This document shows positions 42,837 to 50,965 of a stretch of DNA of 55,569 nt, one piece after another. The DNA is from Methanoculleus sp. (GTDB taxonomy: Archaea > Halobacteriota > Methanomicrobia > Methanomicrobiales > Methanoculleaceae): contig NZ_JASEFJ010000012.1 of assembly GCF_030019085.1 (NCBI RefSeq), positions 1 to 55,569 on the forward strand, given 5' to 3'. The position numbers were made by a program, and so were the translations under genes. Every line of letters begins with the position of its first letter. Within the stretch, counting starts at the first letter, position 1. Under the pieces are notes generated by a model. The model saw only the letters and a list, made by a program, of their open reading frames with translations, made no database searches and was not told where the DNA came from.

Positions 42837-43331
42837 TCACAGAACAGTGTGCGATAGTGCTGGAATGGTGCTCTGGTCGGTAAACCTCTCCTCATAACCG
42901 TCCGGGAACCGGACAACCGTCAGGTCAGGGGAAAAGTCGGCTCTCACCAGCGGTGCAAACCAGTAACTGTCCAGGATCTTCTGGGCCCCGGTTAGATCGA
43001 TCCCGGGTGTAGAATAGGTCACCCCATCGTTGCCGGGTACGACCTTTGCGAACTTGAGAGCCGAGAAGACAGCACGATCGCTCTCCGCCGCAGTCACCGT
43101 TACGGGCACACCCGTCGCACTCTCGAGCGCAGACTTCAACTCCCGATCCGGTTCAGCGATCCTGAAAAAGACGCCGATCCGCTCGAGCCACGAGAGGGTG
43201 TACTCAAACGTGATATCCGCACTCCCATCCTCGTTCAGACTGATCTCGAGAGTGTCTGCACTGAAGGCCCCCGCCGGGGCCGCAATAAGCATCATGACCA
43301 GAAGGCAGGCGGCCAGAATCACAGGCTTCAT
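42837..43331 (-). CDS. Secreted or membrane-attached hypothetical protein
   Basis: The 164-residue protein has a clear N-terminal signal sequence: MKPVILAACLLVMMLIAAPAGAFSA, with likely cleavage after AGA (key part LLVMMLIAAPAGA). The mature part begins DTLEISLNEDGSADITFEYTLSW and is soluble, with alternating beta-strand-like segments. No PGF-CTERM tail or lipobox is seen. I do not recognise the family. A TATA-like stretch (AAGGTAATATAG on the minus strand near 43340-43352) lies just upstream. Confidence 0.7.
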   Translation of the reverse strand: MKPVILAACLLVMMLIAAPAGAFSADTLEISLNEDGSADITFEYTLSWLERIGVFFRIAEPDRELKSALESATGVPVTVTAAESDRAVFSALKFAKVVPGNDGVTYSTPGIDLTGAQKILDSYWFAPLVRADFSPDLTVVRFPDGYEERFTDQSTIPALSHTVL

Positions 43332-43787
43332 AATTGAACCTCTATATTACCTTTTGCAACGCGAATTAACCCCGACCCTGAAGACAGGAGGCATCCTGCA
43401 TCACAGGGATGTAGATATCCCTCTCCATGGGCTTAAAAGGCTGTTTCGCAACCAACCGGGATATACGATACCCATGATTATATATCTATCGCAATTGAGG
43501 GGAGGTCAGCCCCCCTTTTATCCCGGTGATTGCAACCGGGGAATTCCCGATCCGCCCCATTACTCAGGAACCGTGCGGTCTGGTGACTCCACATATCCTC
43601 TCAAAGTTCGTGCCCGGCACGCAGAGACCGATTCTACGGGGATGGGAAAGAGGGTTCAACTTTGAAGCGGTCAGATACCCTGTATCAAGCCCTCCCGGCA
43701 CAGGGTTCCCCCGGGATACACCAGATCCCTCGAGGCCAGTTCGTATCAGCAGTCTTTTTATCGGATTGAGCGCAAAACTTCTGAACT
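43332..43787. other. Non-coding stretch before the archaellin pair
   Basis: It contains the minus-strand promoter of the secreted protein at its left end. In the middle is a plus-strand GATTATATATC (43476-43486), followed by a GGGGAGGTCAGCCCCCC hairpin with TTTTA (about 43500-43520). At its right end is the archaellin promoter. The middle part could be a short RNA gene. No protein is supported. Confidence 0.4.
43753..43762 (+). promoter_or_regulatory. Promoter of the archaellin pair
   Basis: TCTTTTTATC (43753-43762) lies about 26-35 bases before the GTG at 43788, so the mRNA should be almost leaderless. Confidence 0.5.
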
Positions 43788-44348
43788 GTGCGCCGGGTAG
43801 AGAGTGAAGATCAGGCTTTTACCGGAGCGGAAGCGGCAATCGTTCTGATCGCCATCGTCGTCGTCGCATCTGTTTTTGCATACGTCGTTCTCGGTGCGGG
43901 CATGGCCACATCGCAGAAGAGCCAGCAGACTATGTACGCCGCTCTAGGTGAGGCTGCCTCAGGGCTGCGCACTGGAGATTCTGTCATCGTCAAACTGGAC
44001 AATGACCGTGGTTATGTCAGGTTTGTCGAGTTCGATCTTGAGACTCTGGCCGATATCGCCCCAATCGATCCAGGAAGACTGACATTCACCATCGCCACAA
44101 AGGACAGACTGGTCACGATTCCTCCAGGCGATCCCCGTGCAACCATAACCTGGCGCTACCGAAGAGACGACGGAGACCTCCTTGAGGCAGGAGAGGTTAT
44201 CGCGGTGAGACTGAACGCGGTTGATGCGATCATCGCCAGGGGTGATACATTCAGCATCGAGATAACCGCCCGGGATGGAGCGAGCGTTTCCCTGGCCCGG
44301 AGAGTTCCAGCAGGTGCTGAGAAGAATGTCTACCTCGAACTCTTCTGA
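43788..44348 (+). CDS. Archaellin (first of pair)
   Basis: This is a type IV pilin-like subunit of the archaeal flagellum. The 186-residue protein starts at GTG. A short charged leader ends in FTG, and the hydrophobic segment AEAAIVLIAIVVVASVFAYVV follows (key part EAAIVLIAIVVV), the class III prepilin site cut by FlaK/ArlK after Gly. The body is a beta-rich domain with no Cys. The next gene overlaps it by 23 bases. No other archaellum genes (flaC to flaJ) are in the window. Confidence 0.85.
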   Translation: MRRVESEDQAFTGAEAAIVLIAIVVVASVFAYVVLGAGMATSQKSQQTMYAALGEAASGLRTGDSVIVKLDNDRGYVRFVEFDLETLADIAPIDPGRLTFTIATKDRLVTIPPGDPRATITWRYRRDDGDLLEAGEVIAVRLNAVDAIIARGDTFSIEITARDGASVSLARRVPAGAEKNVYLELF

Positions 44349-44907
44349 GGCTGGATTCACAGGGCTGGAGGCAGCGATAGTGCTCATGGCGTTTGTCGTC
44401 GTTGCAGCAACCTTTGCTCACGTCGTCCTGGGAACGGGCTTCCTCTTTGCCGGCGAGAGCCAGTCCATCGTCCACCAGAGCGTCGGGCAGGCGGGGTCGG
44501 GCCTCATTCTGGCAACTTCTATCCACGGTATCAGCAGCAGTCCAGGGAGGATCGATACCATCGTCATCCCCGTAAGCCTCACCGCAGGTTCGGAACCGAT
44601 CGATATCAATACAGTCTCGATCCGCCTTGTTGGCTCTGCGCACATAGAAGAGATCTACAGGAACAACCCCCTGGTCGGTGCTTTCCCAGAAGACGGGCAC
44701 TGGAGCGTCATGGAGCGGATCAACAGCGACGACGACCATCTCCTGGAGCCCGGAGAGCGCTACATTCTCTACATAAGACCGATGAACCGCGTTGACTGTA
44801 GACCCTACCGGACGTTTGCTCTCGAGATCAAACCGGCCGGCAGGGTGGCGCTCCGGGTCGAGCGGACCGTTCCTGGCAGCATCACCCCTCTAACCCGTCT
44901 CGAATAA
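44326..44907 (+). CDS. Archaellin (second of pair)
   Basis: The 193-residue paralogue has leader MSTSNSSEAGFTG, then LEAAIVLMAFVVVAATFAHVVLG, the standard archaellin segment (key part GLEAAIVLMAFVVV). It starts at ATG 44326 inside the end of the first archaellin gene. The C-terminal body differs clearly from its neighbour and has Cys in NRVDCRPYRT. Two subunits of different sequence suggest a filament with major and minor archaellins. Its 3' end overlaps the opposite-strand hydrolase gene by 26 bases. Confidence 0.86.
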   Translation: MSTSNSSEAGFTGLEAAIVLMAFVVVAATFAHVVLGTGFLFAGESQSIVHQSVGQAGSGLILATSIHGISSSPGRIDTIVIPVSLTAGSEPIDINTVSIRLVGSAHIEEIYRNNPLVGAFPEDGHWSVMERINSDDDHLLEPGERYILYIRPMNRVDCRPYRTFALEIKPAGRVALRVERTVPGSITPLTRLE

Positions 44908-45571
44908 GGGCACCGCGCTGGTGGTAGGAGATCCCGATGACCCCGGCCGTTGCAACCGCTGCCAGCAGGAGGTAGTCCACAGACCCCGCTCCGACCATCA
45001 GGACGCTCTCAGGGCTGCCTGCGGCAAAGAGAACGAGTGATAGGATGGCAAGGAGTCCAAGAAGTATGGTGGAGGCACGGATGATTGCACCGGAGAGGCG
45101 GGATAGCCCACGCGTGGCTGCAAGGACTATACCTGCCGATGCTGCCAGGAATACCCATTCCGAGAGCGAAGATACCTCTGCCATGAAGGCGCCGCCAAAG
45201 TAGTTAATGTATTCCTGCGGCTCGTAGGGCCCAAGCAGCGGGAAGTACCAGGTGACGGGCATCGCCCACATCGCATCCAGGACCTGGTGCGAGAGCACGC
45301 CCGCGGCGACCGCCAGGGTCGCGAACGAGTCCCTTCTCCGGTAACTGGTGAGACCTGCCACGATAAGGATGAAAACGAAGAGCAACCCGTGCCCGAAGAG
45401 ACGACCGGAGTCCAGGGTCTCTGCAAAGAGGATGTGACCAATCGGTTTATCGAGGAGGTCGGGGATTACAGCCCCGAGAGCAGAGAACCCGATGAGTCGC
45501 CGCTCGCCCGTGCGACCGGCAAGCACAAGCCCCAGCAGAATGCCGAAAAACAGGTGGCAGGCAAGGAACAT
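44882..45571 (-). CDS. Membrane-bound metal-dependent hydrolase (DUF457/YdjM family)
   Basis: The 229-residue protein has about six to seven hydrophobic segments. The family His/Asp positions are seen in LGAVIPDLLDKPIGH, SGRLFGHGLLF and GVLSHQVLDAMWAMP. Proteins of this group are annotated as LexA-binding or inner-membrane-associated putative hydrolases, but no substrate is known. It is oriented against the archaellin pair. Confidence 0.8.
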   Translation of the reverse strand: MFLACHLFFGILLGLVLAGRTGERRLIGFSALGAVIPDLLDKPIGHILFAETLDSGRLFGHGLLFVFILIVAGLTSYRRRDSFATLAVAAGVLSHQVLDAMWAMPVTWYFPLLGPYEPQEYINYFGGAFMAEVSSLSEWVFLAASAGIVLAATRGLSRLSGAIIRASTILLGLLAILSLVLFAAGSPESVLMVGAGSVDYLLLAAVATAGVIGISYHQRGALIRDGLEG

Positions 45572-45667
45572 CTCTAATTAATGTGCCTCCGCCGGTTTAT
45601 AATCCCTGCCGGCCTGTGCGGCCACAAAAACGATTAACACATACCAAAGCGATACCATACCACTCCC

Positions 45668-45865
45668 ATGGAACCGGCTTTGAGATCCGAGATCCTGATC
45701 CTCTTTCTCTCCTTCCTGATCGGCAGCACGGCGGGGTGGTGGGTCCGTATCCACTGTAGTGGCGCCACGCCTGCCGTTGCGGTGACGCTTGCCGGCACAG
45801 TTGCCGCCTACCTCATCATAACCGGCATCCTCCGGGCTAACCGGCATAGAAGGGACACTCCTTGA
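45668..45865 (+). CDS. Small two-span membrane protein
   Basis: The 65-residue frame has two hydrophobic stretches (ILILFLSFLIGSTAGWWV and VAVTLAGTVAAYLIITGIL) and a basic C-terminus. It lies in the only gap on that strand and overlaps the 3' end of the next, opposite-strand gene by 29 bases. It has no recognised motif. Hydrophobic periodicity favours a real gene, but its short length leaves doubt. Confidence 0.5.
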   Translation: MEPALRSEILILFLSFLIGSTAGWWVRIHCSGATPAVAVTLAGTVAAYLIITGILRANRHRRDTP

Positions 45866-46538
45866 GGAGGCACTCGCGATTGATATCGCTGAACTCGCAT
45901 CGCACCGCCCCCTCCACCGGGAGGGCCAGACCGAACCGTTCCTCAAGGAAGGTGACCGCAGTGCGTATCGCAAGCCAGGAATCGCGTTTGCAGCACCTGG
46001 GCCCGCCGTGCCGGGCGATCGCCATCAGACTGCGGGCTGTCATCTGGTTTGATAGCGACCACTCCTGCTTCTTCAAGGGAGTTGACCCCGTGATCAGGCT
46101 GACAAAGATGCCCGTCCCGATCGCCGCCCCACAGGTGCCGTGAGTCCCGCAAAAACCACCCGGAACCCTGCTGGCTCTCTCACGGGCACGGGCGAGGAGC
46201 TCGACCTTCCTCCCAGGTTCACCGCGGTGGTTGCAGTAAGCGGCGATGAGAGACGCTGGCACGAGAAAATGGTGCTCCGGGCCGTGCATCCTGACCGCCG
46301 GGTTCCTCATCAGTATACAGGCGATGGCGATCGGGTCCTCAAGTTCGGTTGTGAGACAGAACTGCTCGATCAGGTCGACCGCTTCAAGGCCATGACAGCG
46401 GTCGCAGACAAAGTGCCCGGCCTCGCAGGCGGCGGTGGTGCTCAGCACCTCGCCACAGATGGCGCATGCAAGGTCGCGGGACTCCTCGCTGTATAAGATC
46501 TCACGACCGCAGATCAGGCATCCGGTCCTCTGCTCCAT
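45837..46538 (-). CDS. Cys-rich DUF5714-type protein
   Basis: The 233-residue protein has a Cys-rich N-terminal part: CLICGREILYS, CAICGEVLSTTAACEAGHFVCDRCHG (CxxC pairs and HxxC). The middle has GTHGTCGAAIGTGIFVSLITG, then RCCKRDSW and a last Cys-rich end (CEFSDINRECLLKECPFYAG). These match the DUF5714 proteins found in methanogens, and the pattern suggests zinc or Fe-S binding. The function is not known. It may be coupled with the amino acid transporter genes only by position. Confidence 0.75.
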   Translation of the reverse strand: MEQRTGCLICGREILYSEESRDLACAICGEVLSTTAACEAGHFVCDRCHGLEAVDLIEQFCLTTELEDPIAIACILMRNPAVRMHGPEHHFLVPASLIAAYCNHRGEPGRKVELLARARERASRVPGGFCGTHGTCGAAIGTGIFVSLITGSTPLKKQEWSLSNQMTARSLMAIARHGGPRCCKRDSWLAIRTAVTFLEERFGLALPVEGAVRCEFSDINRECLLKECPFYAG

Positions 46539-46589
46539 GAGAGTATGGTTGCGTCACCGCCCTCAATAAGCATACGGCCCTGGAGAGAG

Positions 46590-47288
46590 TCAGAGGCCGG
46601 GGGTGGAGGATCCCTGGACGGTGCCGGGTACGGCCACCTTCTTCTCCAGTATGTTTACGGCGACGGTTGTGATCGAGACCAGAATCAGGTAGACGATACC
46701 GACGGCCGCAAACGACTCGGTGTAGAGGAAGTACTTTGTTGCCACCTTTTTTCCTGCCCCGGCAAGCTCGATCACCGTGAGCATGTAGGCAAGCGAGGAG
46801 TACTTGATCAGGTATATGAACTCGTTTGAGAGGCCCGGTATCGCCCGGCGGAGCGCCTGTGGGAGTATGACGTTCCGGATCGCCTGCCATCTTGTCATCC
46901 CGAGCGCCTGGGCGGCGACCATCTGGCCGTCCTTGATCGATATAAGAGCGCTCCGAAGATACTCGGCATTATACGCGGCGTTGCAGAGGATGAACCCTAC
47001 AACCGATGCCGTGAACGCAGTGAGAGTGATTCCGAACGACGGAAGCCCGAAGTAAAGAATGAACAGAAGGAGGAGGAGCGGCGTGCCTTTGATCAGGAAG
47101 ACATACGTCCTGCAGAGCCAGGATATGGCCCTGTTGCCATACTGTCTTCCCACCGCGACCACGATCCCGAGGCCAAGTCCGACCGGCGCCGAGCATGCGA
47201 TCAATTGCAGGGTTACAATCAGCCCCTGCATCAATGCAGGGAGGAGGATATCAAAGATAAATACCGCCTGATCCATCCTCTTCCTCAA
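46590..47288 (-). CDS. Polar amino acid ABC transporter permease (second permease)
   Basis: The 232-residue HisM/HisQ-type permease has five membrane segments. The EAA loop that contacts the ATPase is VAAQALGMTRWQAIRNVILPQALRRAIPG (key part AQALGMTRWQAIRNVILPQ). The start overlaps the ATPase stop by four bases. The likely substrates are polar amino acids such as Glu, Gln or His, but no binding protein is present to indicate which. Confidence 0.9.
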   Translation of the reverse strand: MRKRMDQAVFIFDILLPALMQGLIVTLQLIACSAPVGLGLGIVVAVGRQYGNRAISWLCRTYVFLIKGTPLLLLLFILYFGLPSFGITLTAFTASVVGFILCNAAYNAEYLRSALISIKDGQMVAAQALGMTRWQAIRNVILPQALRRAIPGLSNEFIYLIKYSSLAYMLTVIELAGAGKKVATKYFLYTESFAAVGIVYLILVSITTVAVNILEKKVAVPGTVQGSSTPGL

Positions 47289-48040
47289 CCCTCCGTCCGG
47301 GAATCAAGTCGCCCTACAAAGTCCTTCATCCTGGAGAACCGGGGGTCGTACAGGAGCTGATCAGGCGGCCCGCGTTCGGCGATAACACCGTTCTCCATGA
47401 ACAGGATCTCGTTTGCAACGGAGCAGGCAAACCCCATCTCGTGGGTGACAACGATCATCGTCATCCCCTCACGGGCAAGTTTCCGCATGACCTCCAGCAC
47501 CTCCCGGGTTAACTCCGGGTCGAGCGCCGAGGTCGGTTCGTCGAAGAGGATGACATCAGGGTCCATGGCGAGCGCCCGGGCGATGGAGACCCGCTGGGCC
47601 TGACCGCCGGAGAGTTCCGCGGGGTAATGGTCAGCCCACTCCTCCATCCCGACCTGCCGGAGTTCATACAGGGCTTTCTCCCGGGCTTCCGCCTTGTTCA
47701 TCCCCCGGACCTTGATCAGCGCCAGTTCGACATTCTTGAGCGCAGTGAGATGGTCGAAGAGGAAGAAGTTCTGAAAGACCATCCCGATCTTCTGCCGGAA
47801 GTAGTTGATCCGGTGTCCAGAGTTCGTGACCTCCTCGCCATCAAGCCAGACCCTGCCACGGTCAGGAGGCGTCAGCTGGTTGATGCACCGCAGAAGCGTG
47901 CTCTTCCCGGTCCCTGATGGGCCGATGATGACCTTGGTCTCGCCCCGCCGGACATCAAACGAGACCCCCCGCAGCACCTCCCTGTCGCCAAAAGACTTGT
48001 GGATCTCCTCGACCTTCAACACTATCTCGTTCTCGCTCAT
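47285..48040 (-). CDS. Polar amino acid ABC transporter ATP-binding protein
   Basis: The 251-residue ATPase has Walker A GPSGTGKST, Q-loop GMVFQNFFLFDHLT, signature LSGGQAQRV, Walker B VILFDEPTSALD and H-loop VTHEMG. It belongs to the HisP/GlnQ family. ATG at 48040 is preferred over the open frame upstream (to 48064), because MSENEIVLKVEEI is the usual start. It lies between the two permeases. Confidence 0.94.
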   Translation of the reverse strand: MSENEIVLKVEEIHKSFGDREVLRGVSFDVRRGETKVIIGPSGTGKSTLLRCINQLTPPDRGRVWLDGEEVTNSGHRINYFRQKIGMVFQNFFLFDHLTALKNVELALIKVRGMNKAEAREKALYELRQVGMEEWADHYPAELSGGQAQRVSIARALAMDPDVILFDEPTSALDPELTREVLEVMRKLAREGMTMIVVTHEMGFACSVANEILFMENGVIAERGPPDQLLYDPRFSRMKDFVGRLDSRTEG

Positions 48041-48044
48041 GTTT

Positions 48045-48722
48045 CTACACCGCCCCAGCTCCAAATCCGGGTATTGCCACCCTCTCCTCCAGGGCGTGGA
48101 GGAGTTTTAAGCCACCGTAGTTCAGGACGATGAAGATCGCCGCTGCAGTCAGGTATATCGGCATCGTTATGTGTGTCTGGACGACAATCCTGGAGGTGAT
48201 TGTGAGCAGTTCAACGACCCCGATCGCGTAACAGACCGCTGAATCGGTCAGGATGTTTGGGTACTCGTTTGACCAGGCGGGTAGGGCGATGCGCAGCGCC
48301 TGGGGAAGAATGACCGAACGGATGGCCGCAAACCTGCTCATACCGAGTGATCGGGCCGCGATCATCTGCCCTTCGCCGACCGACTGAATGGATCCGCGGA
48401 AGATCTGGGACTGGTATGCCGCACCACGCAGGCCCAGGACAACAGCGCCGACGACGAACGCCGAGAGGTGACCCAACCCGGTCGCCGGGAAGATACCGAA
48501 CCAGAAGAGGAAAAGCAGGACCAGGATCGGGAGACCCCGGAAGAACCAGACGTAGACCCCGATTATCCAGCGCACCGGCCTGGAGCCATAGACCTGGCCG
48601 AGCGCCATGGGCAGCCCGAGGAGAACGCCGAGGGCAAGGGCGATCAGGACAAGGCCAAGGGTAGATGCCACGCCCCTGAGAATATATGGTGACCAGTCGA
48701 TCAGAATCGGCAGAACGTCCAT
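48045..48722 (-). CDS. Polar amino acid ABC transporter permease (first permease)
   Basis: This 225-residue permease has about five membrane segments. The EAA loop is IAARSLGMSRFAAIRSVILPQALRIALP (key part ARSLGMSRFAAIRSVILPQ). It is the promoter-proximal gene of the three. Together with the second permease it would form a heterodimeric channel of the HisQM type. About 275 bases separate it from the PspC gene, and I see no binding protein there. Confidence 0.9.
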   Translation of the reverse strand: MDVLPILIDWSPYILRGVASTLGLVLIALALGVLLGLPMALGQVYGSRPVRWIIGVYVWFFRGLPILVLLFLFWFGIFPATGLGHLSAFVVGAVVLGLRGAAYQSQIFRGSIQSVGEGQMIAARSLGMSRFAAIRSVILPQALRIALPAWSNEYPNILTDSAVCYAIGVVELLTITSRIVVQTHITMPIYLTAAAIFIVLNYGGLKLLHALEERVAIPGFGAGAV

Positions 48723-48997
48723 TCGGCTATCCCTGAATCACTGCATGACACCACCTCTCCGGCCGGGAGAGATGTGCCTGGAATTCCATGCATAAATCTG
48801 ATGGAGATCCACTTAAACGTTGTCAATTCAGGCCGGATTGAGCCTGATATCCAGGCGTGGGTGAAGGGGGCGGAACGAGAAGACCCCACCCAACAGGTGC
48901 GGGGTGGTTAACTCGCACATAGCCCCCATTAGCCGCTCTTCGTGCCGTAAGACGGGGGACCCCCGGGAAAAATGGGTCAACCTTGCCGGTGTCAGGA

Positions 48998-49222
48998 TTA
49001 CACATCGACAGGGGGCACTTCCACCGGACTCCCCTCTGCGCCCTCCGGGAGGATTATCCAGAGCAGGATGTAGATGATAAGCCCTGCAATAAACCCGGTG
49101 AGCACGGTGAAGACTATGTAGACGGCGCGGATTATGTTCGGGTCGATATCCAGGTATCCTCCAATACCTCCGCATACGCCGGCGATCCATCGGTCGGTCC
49201 TTGAACGGGTCAGCCTCTTCAT
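48998..49222 (-). CDS. PspC-domain membrane protein
   Basis: The 74-residue protein has the PspC start MKRLTRSRTDRWIAGVCGGIGGYLDIDPNIIRAVYI (key part IAGVCGGIGGYLDID). One long hydrophobic region follows, with a hydrophilic tail. In bacteria PspC responds to membrane stress. The archaeal role is unknown. It is isolated here. Confidence 0.92.
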   Translation of the reverse strand: MKRLTRSRTDRWIAGVCGGIGGYLDIDPNIIRAVYIVFTVLTGFIAGLIIYILLWIILPEGAEGSPVEVPPVDV

Positions 49223-49382
49223 GTTCTCTCCGGAGATATCTCTTATCCCTAACCTTTAAAAAGGTGTTTCCCACTCGCCGGGATTTGTATCACCCGAAAC
49301 TGTCATCTCACGAGCGAACGTCTTTCGCAGATGAGCCCTTCGCCCCCGGGAAGCGGGCGTCTCACCGGGACGCTGGAAATGC

Positions 49383-49414
49383 GCCTCCCGGAGAGAGTAT
49401 CTATAGAGAATCGC
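49383..49414 (-). repeat. 32-base repeat, copy 1
   Basis: On the minus strand it begins GCGATTCTCTAT and ends TCCGGGAGGC. It matches 49601-49632 at 25 of 32 positions. Confidence 0.55.
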
Positions 49415-49600
49415 ACCTCCGGGGGAGGGGCTGACGGGGAGGGGGATGGAACGGTGAAATGGTATATTACTCACAGATCACCACCACCTCCAGGCGCGTT
49501 CCGCGCCTCCTCCGCCCCCTTCCCGGGGGGCGGGCAGTTATCGGCGATAGACCCGGATGACCGTGCCAGGGGAGCGTTAGCGAGACGATCCGGGGGGATA

Positions 49601-49632
49601 CCTTCCCGGACACTGTACCGATAGAGAATCGC
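49601..49632 (-). repeat. 32-base repeat, copy 2
   Basis: On the minus strand it begins GCGATTCTCTAT and ends TCCGGGAAGG. It is in the same direction as copy 1, 218 bases away. Confidence 0.55.
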
Positions 49633-49673
49633 CGCCCGGAAACGCAACCTGAAGGAACCGGTTTGACAACTTC

Positions 49674-50903
49674 TTATGCAAACCAGCGATCCCCGCCCGG
49701 AACACAGATATCGCAACCTCCGCAGGCCGGGTCGAGTCGCTCACCAAAATAGTCCAGGAGAAACCTCCTCCGGCATGTTCCGGTGGTGCAGTAATCCACC
49801 ATACTCTGGAGTTTCGAGCGTGCAGCCTCGCGCTGGAGCCCGGAGGCCAGGTCGCGGTCGATGAGCGACCTGAGGCGGCGAGCATCCCCTTCATCGTAGA
49901 AGAGGATACAATCACCTGGCCTGCCGTCCCTCCCGGCCCGGCCGCTCTCCTGGTAATAGGCCTCAAGCGTCTCAGGGATATCGTAGTGGACGACAAACCG
50001 CACATCCGGCCTGTCTATACCCATCCCAAACGCGCTTGTCGCGCAGATGACCAGCGCCTCTCCACTGGCGAACCTATCATGCGTCTCTGCACGGGCGGAC
50101 GCCTTCATCCCGGCGTGATACGGTTCCGCCGGGACACCGTCGGCACGGAGACTGGCCGCAAGTTCACGCGCCCCCTCACGTGTTGCCAGGTACACTATCC
50201 CGCTCTCCCCCCGCCGCATAAGCAGGTAGTCGCGGAGCCGTCTGTAGGCATCCTCACCTTTCCGGACGACAACGTAACGGAGGTTCTCACGGTTGAAACT
50301 CCCGACATAGACAGCGGGGTCTGCCAGGTTGAGCTGGCGCACGATGTCTTCCCTGACATCCGGCGTTGCGGTCGCCGTCAGGGCGACCATAGGCACGGAG
50401 GGGAACCTTTCTTTGAGGACAGCGAGAGCCCGATACTCCGGGCGGAACTGGTGGCCCCACATCGAGATACAGTGCGCCTCGTCGACCGCGATCAGGTTGA
50501 GGGGTAGAGATGCGATGGTCTCAAGAAAATCATCGCTGACCGCTCTCTCCGGCGATACGTAGAGTATCTGGACAAGTCCCTCCTCAAGTTCGGCAAGCGT
50601 CCGCCGCCTGGCCGCATAGGTGCCCGAGGAGTTCAGGGTTGCAGCGCCGATCCCCTTCGCCTGCAGGTCGTCGACCTGGTCTTTCATCAGGGCGATGAGG
50701 GGGGAGACCACCAGGGTTACCCCATCGCCGAGAAGTGCGGGGACCTGGTAGCAGAGCGATTTCCCGCCCCCGGTCGCAAGAACCGCCAGGACGTCGCGAC
50801 CCGCAAGGAGATCCTGGATGATCTCGCGCTGGCATGGGTAAAACGCCGTATACCCGAAGTAGCGTTCCAGGAATAGGTGCAGCCGATCCATCATTCCATG
50901 CAT
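49674..50903 (-). CDS. recQ: RecQ-family DNA helicase, short form
   Basis: This is a superfamily 2 DNA helicase. It has motif I LATGGGKSLCYQVPAL, motif II AVDEAHCISMWGHQFRPEY (DEAH), TATATPDVREDI (motif III), and QESGRAGRDGRPGDC (motif VI). The zinc-binding module CRRRFLLDYFGERLDPACGGCDIC (four Cys) is present. The protein ends soon after, so the winged-helix and HRDC domains of longer RecQ proteins are missing. ATG at 50903 (MHGMMDRLHLFLERYFG) is chosen. Another Met follows three codons later. It lies 62 bases after the amidohydrolase gene on the same strand. Confidence 0.93.
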   Translation of the reverse strand: MHGMMDRLHLFLERYFGYTAFYPCQREIIQDLLAGRDVLAVLATGGGKSLCYQVPALLGDGVTLVVSPLIALMKDQVDDLQAKGIGAATLNSSGTYAARRRTLAELEEGLVQILYVSPERAVSDDFLETIASLPLNLIAVDEAHCISMWGHQFRPEYRALAVLKERFPSVPMVALTATATPDVREDIVRQLNLADPAVYVGSFNRENLRYVVVRKGEDAYRRLRDYLLMRRGESGIVYLATREGARELAASLRADGVPAEPYHAGMKASARAETHDRFASGEALVICATSAFGMGIDRPDVRFVVHYDIPETLEAYYQESGRAGRDGRPGDCILFYDEGDARRLRSLIDRDLASGLQREAARSKLQSMVDYCTTGTCRRRFLLDYFGERLDPACGGCDICVPGGDRWFA

Positions 50904-50965
50904 GGGCGCCCGACAGGCATAGGATCTTCCCCGGGAGACACTGCGAGAGGGTTTTGAAAGAACCC

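Larger units (their letters stand above)
49223..49673. other. Non-coding, G/C-rich stretch with a repeated 32-mer
   Basis: No gene is supported. On the minus strand two short open frames share the peptide ILYRYSxREG, but this comes from a duplicated DNA sequence and not from a gene family. Many C and G runs make hairpins likely. Confidence 0.5.

Noticed and set aside
42353-42883. 176-codon plus-strand frame after fdhB
   Set aside because: It starts inside fdhB, has irregular composition and no motif, and overlaps the signal-peptide gene on the other strand.
43526-43807. 93-codon plus-strand frame before the archaellins
   Set aside because: No promoter or ribosome site, no motif, and it overlaps the start of the first archaellin.
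49256-49716. Two short minus-strand frames sharing ILYRYSxREG
   Set aside because: The shared peptide is explained by the duplicated 32-base DNA repeat. There is no start signal or wider similarity.
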